A stretch of DNA of 64,000 nucleotides from Ooceraea biroi (taxonomy: Eukaryota > Arthropoda > Insecta > Hymenoptera > Formicidae), in contig NC_039516.1 of assembly GCF_003672135.1 (NCBI RefSeq), positions 12,135,838 to 12,199,837 of the forward strand, read 5' to 3'. The notes below the pieces were generated by a model. It had not been told where the DNA came from, did no database searches, and saw only the letters and a list, made by a program, of their open reading frames with translations. Below, piece after piece: positions 48,403-59,165 of the stretch. Position 1 is the first letter of the stretch; every line of letters starts with the position of its first letter. The translations under genes and the position numbers were made by a program.

Positions 48403-48979
48403 TGAAACCTCCGCAAGAGAATTCCGCATAGAGAAAGGAATCAAGGATGAATCCAATATATTTGTACTACTAGGATCACATCGCGATGATATGGCTCATC
48501 GTGAAACATTCGTAAACGCGTCACCAACGTTACATTGCACCGGTCGTGTCGTCTTAACAGTACGAGAAGTAATCGTGCGCGAGGAGGGAGAATTGTGAGA
48601 ACCGACGAGTCGAGAATAGCTCCCTGCAACCGGTGATTCCAGAATATGCACTAGGCATATTACACACGCGCAGTGATAACAAGTGATTCATCTTCAGCCT
48701 GTGACAGCCTCGCGTACCGATAGTAGTCTGCCCGTAGCATCGAGCCATCGTTCAGCAGCCGAGAGACTCCGCGAGTGGACATGCCAGCAACTTTGTCCGA
48801 CGACGACGACGCGGAATCTTTCACCGTACTGTCCACTGGCAGCATCGAAGGAAGCCCCCTTCTCCTCAATCGTCTCGGACTCCTCACGGCCACGCTTGAA
48901 ACTCGGTCAAGGGTTCGGGTTTGGGCTCGAGACTAGGCAGCTGGTACGGTCAGTTCTGCTGTCACAAGCCACCCTCGGG

Positions 48980-51900
48980 TCAATGTTGAGCCGCAAATTT
49001 CATGCGCTTTTGCTTCTGTCGTTGATTGCAGAACCACACCCTGACGACGTTCTTCTTAAGGTCCAGTTTCTCCGCGATCGCCGCAATCTTCTCGCCCGAG
49101 GGTCGCGGCTGTACCGCAAAGTACGCCTCCAGCGAGCGTTTCTCGGGTGCGGCGATGCTCGTCCGTTTTCGTTTCTTCTCGCCGGCCGGGAGGACCGAGG
49201 GCGCGTCGGGATCGCGTCGCTTATTCTTTGCCTGGGCCTCCGCTTCCTCCAGCCACGCCGAGAGGATCGGCTTCAGAGCGATCATGTTGTTATGCGACAG
49301 CGTCAGTGACTCGAAGCGGCAGATCGTCGACTGTGAGAGAGCGCCGACCCCAGGTAGTTTGAGATTGGCGAGCGCCTTCCCCACGTCGGCCTGCGTGACG
49401 CCCAACTTGATACGCCGTTGCTTGAATCGCTCGGCGAACGCCTCCAACTCTCGCGGATCGGTGTCGGCGTCAGGATGGAGCCCCGCCGCGACCGCTGCCG
49501 CGGCCGCGGCAGCCATCGCTGGATGATGATGCGCCGGATGTGGTACGCTACCACCACCCCCGCCTAAATTGCCGTGATGATGATGATGGCTCATCATGCC
49601 GTTCATGCCGCTGTAGACGGAGGGACCGTGAATGCCCGCGTGGTGCCCGGGTCCGCCACCCGTACTCTCGGACATTGGCGTCAGAGTCGTCATCGAGTTT
49701 GCTGGGTCCAGCATGTCGAGGCTCTCCATCCCCGGATGGCTCATCTGGAACGTGCAAATTACCGAGTCTCAATACGAATCGTGCGTCGTTTGCGTACAAC
49801 TATCTATTTCGTGCCCGGAAAATGTAAATAAAATAATGCTAGATACGATCCTTTTTGTATTATATGTAATAATATCTCTTAGTTGTATCCATTCTCTTTT
49901 CCCTTTCAAGAGTCGGATAAATGCAATGGTGCACGTTGAAAGGCCGATGCGCCGTCGTATTGCCAAGTTTGCGGAAATGCATTTTGCGATGAAGCATCCA
50001 CCATCGTGGTGTGGGAAAGGCATGAATGAAGGGGATAAAAAGCAAAGTTAGATCGAGCGCGGTGGAAAGAGCAGGAAATATGTACAAGGTAACACGCATA
50101 ATTATGCAGCACGTGCCGCGGCCGTCGTCACGAATGCAAAACGCACCTCCAGCACAACTCTTTACGAATTATTTATGAACTTCTTTCATATTTTTCTCCG
50201 CTTAAAGTGCCGTTACATAGGTGGCATGATGCTAACTCGGTTTCTTCAGACTACTGTCGGACTGTCGCTGTTACGTCGTACAGCCGAATACGTGTAGCCG
50301 GTAGATGTACCGGTAGTCGTATCGTGATAAAGCGCTCACGATTAAAGACCACTAAAGAATGGATAATTGCAAAAGTTTAGCTAGCTCTGGGATCATTTCT
50401 GTATTACGTCCTTGACAAATCCAAGCATACGTAAAGTATCACGCACGTACGCGGAACCTCGTTTCGCTCACATAGAATTATCTAGTCTCACGAGAGCGTA
50501 CTGAATTAACTACGTACCATGGTTTTGACCATAGGGACCAAACGTGTAATTAGAATTAATTGAAAAATATATTTCGGAAACACAATTTCTGAGTTTCGGA
50601 GAAAAAAGATGCATACATGAACGATGTAGGTATCAAAATCGATAATATGCATAATGATACTTGAATCATTCGACAGAGCAATGATTCTCGCGATATTCGA
50701 ATCAATAATATCCATTTTAAAGCAAGCTTTCACGGGTGTTTCGAAACATCGTGGCATCGTGATATTTCATGCGTTTTCGGTTACGTGAAACACCGTCCGC
50801 GATAGAAAAATGTTGTAAAAATTGCTGCTGAAAATATCTCCGTCGTTCACACGTAGCCATTATCTCGCACACATACGCAAGCGCTTATAGGATCTCGCGG
50901 GGCACCGGCTTATACACGTACACGCGTAGGCAACATGCGCATCATCTATTCTCATGAGAATAGCAGTATAGCGAGCTAACTGGATGGCACGGTTTCGGTC
51001 GGCGGTGGTGCTCTGGGATAGCACAGTTACATCAGAAATGCAAGGGGTGCTGGGGGTGCACGGACGCTGGCGGGCAGCGTGGAAAAGGCAGAAGGTGGAG
51101 GCTGTCGGGAGCACCGCCGGCGCCGGCAAATATACAACGAACGCGGGGGACTTGCCCAGGGGCGTACGAGCTAGGGCCCCAGAGACCCGCGCAATATTTC
51201 ATCATTACGCTGACACGATGGTAGGGTTAGCCGACTCCTATGTTTTGCTCATTCTCCTTGCTCTATTGCTCACCTCAGCCCTCCCCTCCAATTTTTCTTT
51301 CCTTCATTCTTGTTCGCCCCGTCGTTCTCTCGATCCCGTGGACGCATTTGCACGCATTTGCACGCATTTGCACGCATTTGCACGCATACATACATGGGCG
51401 CTCGCTCCATTTCCGCATTAGTTTTTCCTTCTGTTTTGTCTCTCTGTCGAGAGACGTGTACCCACGTACATCCTTCACCAAAGTTACAATATTCTCTTGC
51501 TTGTTCCTCTATTTGTCGTCTATCGCGCATTCCCCCAGTTGTGTGTTTTTTTATACTTTATCCACTTTATATACAGAGGAAAGGGTTTCCAGCGAAACGT
51601 ACAGCACCGCGATACCTCGACGGACAACGCGCGTATCTCGGCAACGTTAAGAAATCAGAAGAAACCGATTTACGATGATGAGATCATGCGCGCAAATCCG
51701 TGGAAATCCGGCATGAGAAGTTAAGCACAGTCCCGGTGTCGAACCCTCACCGCAGACACGCAGGTCTGCGTACCCTTCGAATTCATTGCGCTTTATTGGG
51801 GGTAGCGGGGAGTATTACAAGCAGTCGCGACACGGAGATAATATTATACACAAGCAACGCCCCTATATTTGAGAAGATCATTCCGGGTCGATGCGCCGTG

Positions 51901-52949
51901 GTTACCCCCGGCGGTGCCCAATGTCGCCCCGCGCGCCATTCATCAGCATCAGATTGCTCAGATTAGCATAAGGTACACGAGGCAACAAATTGAAACGCAA
52001 TTCGCACGAAATCATATGTCGGACCCGACTCTAAGCGGCATAATCACGCGAAATTGCCGTTATCGCGCGGCGCGAACGACAGTTATAAATATAATGCGGC
52101 TTATTAACCATTAAAACGCAGGAAATTAAAATGGTTGTCTGCATTGTTCGCAATATTAACAAATAAACTGCGTAAATTAAATTTTTCAACCCGCCAATTA
52201 AATATGAATCCAAATTAATTGCCGCGTGTAATTAATTATTGGCAGCGATTTTAACTGACCGTCGGATTCGTTGCATTTTATGCGGACGCGCCGCCCCCGT
52301 TGTACGAGGTATTGCAGCGGCGATCTTCCGCCTTTATAATAATTATATCACGAGCAAGTTTTTTATTAGCAGCAAATGCTGTTACATCTCTGAGTATCAT
52401 TATTATTAGTGGTATTTCGGAAAATATTAATATCAAACGCATATGTGTCAGAGTTTTCTTTCAGTTCGATCAAACACGATCGCGACATGCATAATTCATA
52501 CGACATAATACATTTTCCTCGTGCTTATTAATTAATATTTTCTCGTCTTTCCATTTTTTTTTCTTGTCTTGTACGCAACAAGTTGTAAGAGCAAACTTGA
52601 TCTCTTACGCAAGACACTGCACTTTGGTATCGCACACGCATATTATAATATAGGAGCATATATTGTAATATGATATATTGTATCGTAATATCGTAATATC
52701 CTAACGTAATATCCATATAATGTATCATAAATGCAGACTCACGAGAAGGTGTGATTGTACCTGATGATGTGGCCGATTATTTGGATGGGGAGTGGGCATG
52801 TGCGCTCCGTGATGATACACAGACACGGGATCGTGCTTCAGTGGCATCGGTGTGCCAGCGTTGTGCTTTCCCAAATCTGCAGCCAAAGCCTCCGCTCTTG
52901 AAAGTAAGCCATCTTGCAAACCGCTATTTAAGCCACCGAATAAATCTCC
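48980..52949 (-). CDS. acj6: acj6, POU class IV transcription factor (3' exons, partial)
   Basis: Acj6 (Brn-3/POU4 class) is a nuclear transcription factor that sets identity and receptor choice in insect sensory and central neurons. Two coding exons are visible: 52949-52743 (GDLFGGLNSGL...LLSRAEALAADLG, the class IV linker region) and 49744-48980, which follows a TTCCAG acceptor in phase 0. The terminal exon encodes 254 residues: Gly/His/Ala-rich linker (28-90, with HHHHH and a poly-Ala run), POU-specific domain (about 95-170, ending HNNMIALKPILSAWLEEAEA), a 20-residue linker and the homeodomain (about 190-249, RVWFCNQRQKQKR with the POU-type Cys in helix 3), then MKFAAQH and TGA. The linker NKRRDPDAPSVLPAGEKKRK marks the insect gene. 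The start codon and POU-IV box exon were not found in this window. Confidence 0.93.
50946..50963. repeat. perfect 18-bp palindrome
   Basis: CTATTCTCATGAGAATAG is its own reverse complement, inside the acj6 intron. Confidence 0.9.
51342..51387. repeat. 10-bp tandem repeat, about 4.6 copies
   Basis: The unit is ACGCATTTGC, inside the acj6 intron. Confidence 0.95.
52230..52241. promoter_or_regulatory. candidate POU-IV / homeodomain binding site
   Basis: TAATTAATTATT contains ATTAATTAT, which fits the known Brn-3 type consensus. It lies in an AT-rich, TAAT-dense block 500 bases downstream (transcript sense) of the acj6 exon at 52743. Binding is inferred. Confidence 0.3.
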
Positions 52950-54836
52950 CTGAAACACAGAGTATACGCCACGTAACGTGTATGTTTGCATTTTTCTCTT
53001 AACTTAAGTTTTTAATTAAACGACTAATGTCGCATATCGAGTTTGTAATCTAACTCTCAATTAAAGAGAAGTACTTTTTTGTACTTTTGTACTTTTACTC
53101 AATCTTCATCCGTTTAACACTTATCGATATTGCCAAGTAAATTCTTATCGGATTCAATCCGTTTGACGTTGTCTGGGCAACAGCTGGTTTGTGTGCCAAA
53201 CGGCAACATGGCTGTACGATCGATATACCAAAAATAATTTCGTTATCCGATATTTAGATTGGCGTTCCGCGGCTTTTTTTATATTCGAGCATTTCATCAT
53301 TTATTAGATGCATCTTAGGTTTCTCCCGGATTTCGGATTTTTGGTATCATGTAAATTTAATTAAAAGTGCCAAGTATAAGGAGAAAAGGTGAAAAAAGAT
53401 AAACGACAAGCGAAATTTGCAATAGACACTTGTATCTGTTTAAAATGTCGAAAATGAGTTTTAAAATGAGCCCTTTGAAAATTTGCCGAGAAATTTTCAC
53501 CCAGTGTATAATAATTGGAAAAACGGCGATATTTGCACGGATAAATAGCATCGAGTTACGATCCCCTCGAGTCCGGTCGAGTCATTGTATTAGCCCGTAC
53601 ACATGCCCTATGATGTTTGGTAATCAAATTCATCCGTTACACTGGAATCGATCCAAAGGATGGATACTTGACCGAGTCCCCCCGGGGACGGTGGACAGAA
53701 TATATCCGTCAGTATCGCAACGGTGGCGAAACTGGACGAGTCGGGGGATCATCCTGGTTCCCTTTCCTGTGTTTGGAGATTCGGTCCCCCTCGGCCAAGT
53801 CAACATTTAATGGTAACGAAAATAGCTTAAACTACGCTACGATGAAATTTATGAGCAGCACAGAACCGAGTAACAAGAAGGGCGGGTGTGATTTCATTTC
53901 ATGGCGCGTTATGTGCCAAGAGGGTTCACCGTAATCTCCTTTTTGCAACCTGTCGACATGCAGGAGAAAGTTTGTACTTAGAGTAAAAATTGCAACTGCA
54001 AGTATAGACGACGATTATAATAAAAACTCAATTAAAACTTGCAACTTGAGCCTACTCGGTATGTATATTACATTTTATACCGATATCACTAGCTAGCCAG
54101 CTAGGTATTTTTCAGGATTTTCATTCCTTCCGTAATCTTTTTTTTTATGTTGCGCAAGTCACAGCAAGTGTACGTGTTATCCGAATTAATCTGAGAGAGT
54201 TATCAAAATATCGTTAGCTCAGTCGAGACGGGTAAAGCTAAAAGCGATTCACTGCCCACTTATTTCATTACGACCTGTAATGTCCGCATTGCCCGATCAA
54301 TGTTTCATGCGGAAACCACCGGCGTGTTCCAGCGCTTCGATTATTTATGAACTCTTCGTGTCTTCGTCGAGTACAGCGTATCTACGGCTGTCTCTAGGTT
54401 GCTGAACTGCCGTCACCCTTTTTAATTTCAAAATTTCCCTCGTGCACACGCAACACAGTCTCATTTCCATTTCCCCGTAATGAAATGCTCGCGTTTCGCC
54501 CAAATAGACGATTGAGATGTTACAAAACGACAAGGAATATCAGTTTGTTCCTTTACAGAAATTATCAAACATCTTGTGTAAGTTATCTTGTATGTATAAG
54601 TTACAGTGTTACAGTATTACGTGAAAATTATATAGTTGAGAAAGAGCTCTCATTCATGAAATGTGAAAATGCAATCTTTATTCTCAATGATGAAATTAAT
54701 GTCGAGACTTGTAGACTCGTAGACTTGACTTAAAGAAGAACTAAGAAAGAAACGACAAGTTTACGAGTAGGTTTAATAACACGATTCGTTACTTGAGCGT
54801 ATTAGCGCAATAGCGTGTGTAAGAGTGAAACAACCA

Positions 54837-54854
54837 TTTCCACACGTGTGGAAA
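54837..54854. repeat. perfect 18-bp palindrome with CACGTG core
   Basis: TTTCCACACGTGTGGAAA is its own reverse complement, centred on an E-box. Confidence 0.9.
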
Positions 54855-57433
54855 CATTAATGCGACTTGATGTCTTTCCACGCGGTAACTTGCAAGACCC
54901 AATGACGGCGTTTTTCACGTAGACATGCCGCTTAATCGAAACATTAGCAGACCGATAAATCACGGTTCGTGGCCAAGGGACAACGCATGCTGGACCCTCT
55001 CCTGGCGTAGCGCTTCAACAGTAGTCACTCGATCTTCATGTGGGCGCACACATGTAATGTACGCGAGTGTGTGTTTGTGAGACTGTAAGAATCGAAGCTG
55101 TGCCAGAACCGTGTTTCTAAGGGGAAAGGAGCTAAAGTATCTCTCTTACGTTGTTGCACTTTGTTCATCTCGATTGGTAAGAGGACGAGATTTTCCACGC
55201 TCGTGTGTTAGCTGCACGATGAATCAGTGGATCTCTGTGTGTGTTTATCTAAGATTATACAATTATAAAATAATGCATTTCGCGTTACGTTAATTTGATA
55301 AAACGTTTACACGTACCGGAGAACGAAGCTTAATGGAGCTACCAAGAATACAGATTGCTCTTGTTAGCCACATAGTTAACACACTCGGTCCTGTTGTTTA
55401 GCAAAGTTCCTTCCCCCTGGCACGATTCTGCAGTACGTCGTCGCGGTTAATAGAGTCATTTTTCGACGCGTCCGATCCCCCAGCGGACGAAATTTGTCTT
55501 CCGAAACTAAGGTATTACAAGGATTAGCCAATTACAATTGAATTATCAGACCCTGCAGTCCCTCTGCGTAATTTATTCGGAAGGAGACGGTAAGCGTGAT
55601 TAAATGGCTAACGTAACTGATGACGAGATGGGTGTTTTAAGAAACTTTGCTTGCTTCTGAATCGGTGCGTTGGAAATTTCTAAATAACTGATTCCCGTGA
55701 AACGTGTATAAAATGAGAGACAAAGGGGGGGGGGGGAGAGAGAGAATCGCGTTCCCGCGAAAACCGATTCCTTTAATCCATTTCGTCCAGAGAGCAGACG
55801 AATACAAAATTAGATATCCCGGACACATCAATATGGTACATAAACCCGGAGCGTGTGCGCAAAATCAATTAGCAATTAAAGCCCAGCCGTGTCTGAGCCA
55901 AGCGGTTAGTCGGAGAGCCATCCGAGAGCACGAGAGAGCGAGCGAGCGAGCGATCGATAACGGCGTGAAGTAGTCAAGTAGCGCTCGTCGCGCATCGATA
56001 AGATATGAATAGCGTAGCATCAATACTGATGCGAGAGCGCATCAATAGCAAATGAAAAAATAAATCTCGTCACGCGGCGTGCGGATCAATTACGTATATC
56101 GTCCGTATGCGAAATTAATTAGCGATCAGCTCGCGCGGCGACGGTTACTCCGCCGACTCTCTCGATGCGCGACTCTCGCGGAGTGCGGCGTTCGGACCGT
56201 CGGCTATCGGATATCGCAAATTGGGACAATTACGTTATTTCCGTCCGATAACCTACATCACGGAGTAGTCTGACGCATGAATAAGTAAATTCTTCCAGAA
56301 AATCTGACGTCTGACACGAAAACGAGGAGACTGTTCAAATTATCACTTGCATGGCGGAGTACCTACTGTCTAGAGTAAAGAACATTATTCGTGGGTTCTC
56401 GCGCGCGCTCTCTGTGTAGGGCCATCAAATTCAGTTTCATTCGTAGCGCAGACGCGACTCGCGACCCCGCCGCCGCCGCCAGACTCTCGCGCGGTGGTAT
56501 CATCGATTTATAATAGCGCTGTTACGCTCCGCTCTCTCCCTTAACGACGTTAATATTATAAGCGTTACTATTGTCGTTAACATTATTAAATTGCCACATC
56601 TTTTTACGCCTGTTCTCTTTACGTCGCATCTTATGCCGACTCGCCCTGTGTATTGTATCCTTGGCGTTATCCTACTTTAATTTACATTGTCCATATCCAT
56701 TTCTGGCCATTTGTCGTCGAACTGATATATCGCTACCATATATCGCTTTATTCGTTATCGATATTGTCTCTATCGTATCGGAATCCTTGTTATAGCTGTT
56801 ACTTAAACTTTGCGTTTCTTATCTTGACAATCTTTTCGGTAATTATATCGCCTATTATACAATACCGATGTTGATCCATGTTGATTGCGTTAATAATTGA
56901 CTACTATGGCGAACTGCCGAGAGAAATATGGCAGCCGACGAATCACATTGACTTTGTCGCACCTGCGGGTATCTGTTGCATCCGCGGCGAGCATAAGTGA
57001 CACATGACTCTTTTTACGGCACTTGACTATCCTGCATCACCTCATCGTATATCTAAATAATCAATTTACTACTGGCCATAATCGTAACCACGAGTTAGCG
57101 AGTTTATGCGAGCCCGGCCACCGTAACTACGTGGCTCCGTAAAGCATAAATATTATGGGGCGTTTTGTATGCAGCAACAGTCTCATAATCTCTTCCTCTC
57201 CATCGTTTGGTCTCTTTTCCTCTGCCTTTTCTCTTCTTCTCTCTCGTACCCTTTTCTTCTTCTACCGCAAAACACATATACTTACTTGTTAAAAATGACA
57301 CATGTACATATGTAATAAAGTGTGTAAATATTAAAAACTCCAGAAGCATGAATCTCCTGAATATGTACAGCAAAAATTACAAGAGCAAGTCAAATTTTCA
57401 AATCTAACAAACGTTAATCAAATTATCGTGAAA

Positions 57434-57434
<1 letters not shown>

Positions 57435-57477
<43 letters not shown>
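57435..57477. repeat. (GA)n microsatellite
   Basis: About 20 uninterrupted units. Confidence 0.95.
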
Positions 57478-57479
<2 letters not shown>

Positions 57480-58583
57480 GTAATTCTGTACTCACATTAT
57501 GCCTCGGTGACCAAGAATTGCACATAATGGATGCATCTTCCAATATACGACTCTGCAAAACGAAAACATGCCATTTCTTATCAGAGTCAAAATTTCCATA
57601 TAATGTTATATAATAGCATTCGACCAATTTTATCTACATTACGCTAAATGTATCGTTTTCAAGTAGAAATGGCAACACGCGAAAGAAAAATCGAAACTTA
57701 AATTAAAAGACAAAAATTTCCTCAAAGTAAATTTCCTGTAAAATCCGACAATATTTTAGTGCTTTCTCTCTCATTAAGCACTGCTCGTTGATACATCGTT
57801 AGTGGCTATTATCTCGTATATCATGATAAAGCATATACGCGACAATGCGTATAACGCAGAAAAGAAAAGATCAATAGCGGATTATCGCGTATCGCGGAAA
57901 TGTGTATTCCGTTAGTGGAGATCCGCGTTGAAGAGGAGGGAATGTCACGGCGGTTTCAATTCCACACGCATGGACCGTAACAAATTTCAATATACGACTA
58001 ATGACCAACGCCGAGGAATATTTTCACCCGGACGAAAATCAAACGTACGCGATTTACCTGTCAACGGCACTTAATATTTATCTGGTCTGCATATTTTATT
58101 TTTGCCGATCGTCAGAAGCATGCACGCGTGCGCGCGAGCACACGTACATGTACGCGCCCACGTACTGCACGCATACATAATGCATACGTATACATTTATA
58201 TTATATTTAAAGCGAAGCTGCGGAAGATTGACAGAATCGGGGCATACCGGCGTCGCGACGCCGTCGCAAATTAAATGAGTCATTTTAGGATTTGCGCAGA
58301 ACTAGGTAATTCAATATCGTCCTTATTAAAGCGTCGGCCAATTCTGCACTCGCGCGCGTTTCTTGATGACAATGATTATGTCATTATCGGACACCGAGAC
58401 TAATATGAATACATCACTCTTTCGAAGCGACGTACTCGATTAACGTGTCACACATGTGCCAACGCGTCCGTGGTGATACTTTGACGTAATACGCACGACG
58501 TATTTATCGAGCTTCGATCGTGGATATATACTATTTAATCGTGCATTTCACATGGTTTTTCAGTCGTTTGTCATCTTTTGGCT

Positions 58584-58621
58584 CCCATGCAGCAACATTG
58601 CTGCAAGCTTCTGTATATGGG
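58584..58621. repeat. dispersed motif, copy 2 (inverted)
   Basis: Reverse complement of the motif at 44605-44645: CCCATGCAGCAACATTGCTG followed by CAAGCTTCTGT. One base differs in the 27-base core. Confidence 0.65.
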
Positions 58622-58630
58622 CTGCGTACG

Positions 58631-58668
58631 GGCTGAGTCGTCTCAGCGAATGAGACGGCTGTGCCGTA
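58631..58668. repeat. stem-loop next to dispersed motif
   Basis: CGTCTCA (58639-58645), loop GCGAA, TGAGACG (58651-58657) form a perfect core; TACGG before and CCGTA after can extend it across mismatches. Confidence 0.7.
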
Positions 58669-59135
58669 TTTGTCACGTGATTGATCACAAATGTTTGTCG
58701 CGCGTAACAATCACATGTAACGATTAATTAATTAATGCTATAGCACATTAAGCAACGCGAGCGATAATGCACGTCATCTCTTAAATTCCACGTATCCATG
58801 TATCGTATACATGGATGTACACGGATGAAGGTAAGTATATACATACGCAAATGTACGCGCACTCGCAGTGGTAGCGGCTGAGATATCGTGTGCGTGTCGG
58901 TACATTGCACGAGAGCTGCATCCACCACAAACACAAAAGCCCCTCGCGTTGCATTGCCACTCTATGCGTGCACCAGTGTGCTCTCTACGTGCGAAAGCGC
59001 GTCTGTGTTACGACGCGAACTACATTGCAGACTCGTGCGGGTAAACAGACGCAGTCGAATCAGTTTGCCCGGCTAATTGATTTTCCTTCACATGCTCGAT
59101 GTGCAGCAGAGCGCATTGCATGCGCGCGTAACAGC

Positions 59136-59165
59136 GCGGCGCAACGCGGCGCAACGCGGCGCAGC
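59136..59165. repeat. 10-bp tandem repeat GCAACGCGGC
   Basis: About three copies, the first and last imperfect; CpG-rich. Confidence 0.8.

Larger units (their letters stand above)
37928..48979. other. gene-poor region downstream of acj6
   Basis: This lies 3' of acj6 (minus strand), and the right end is likely its 3' untranslated region. A minus-strand AATAAA occurs at 48397-48402. Otherwise it holds microsatellites (42001, 43946, 44662, 45504, 46744), stem-loops (38879, 42677) and one copy of a dispersed motif (44605). No further gene was recognised. Confidence 0.5.
49745..52742 (-). other. acj6 last intron
   Basis: It carries a perfect 18-bp palindrome (50946-50963), a 10-bp tandem repeat (51342-51387), a GC-rich patch at 51040-51190, and, near its 5' end, clusters of TAAT motifs (52080-52260 and 52525-52538) of the type bound by homeodomain and POU-IV proteins. 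No other gene was seen. Confidence 0.6.

Noticed and set aside
49026..49526. Plus-strand frames opposite the acj6 POU exon
   Set aside because: Antisense shadows of a GC-rich, strongly conserved exon.
51705..51735. AGAAGTTAAGCA, reminiscent of the 5S rRNA internal control region
   Set aside because: Similarity is confined to about a dozen bases; the rest of 5S rRNA is absent.
51700..51790. Minus strand GGTTCGACACC, resembling a tRNA B box
   Set aside because: The bases on either side of the would-be T loop do not pair into a five-base T stem and no cloverleaf can be drawn.
53617..53934. Plus-strand 105-codon frame near 53.6 kb
   Set aside because: No recognised motif, no splice context and no promoter; most likely chance.
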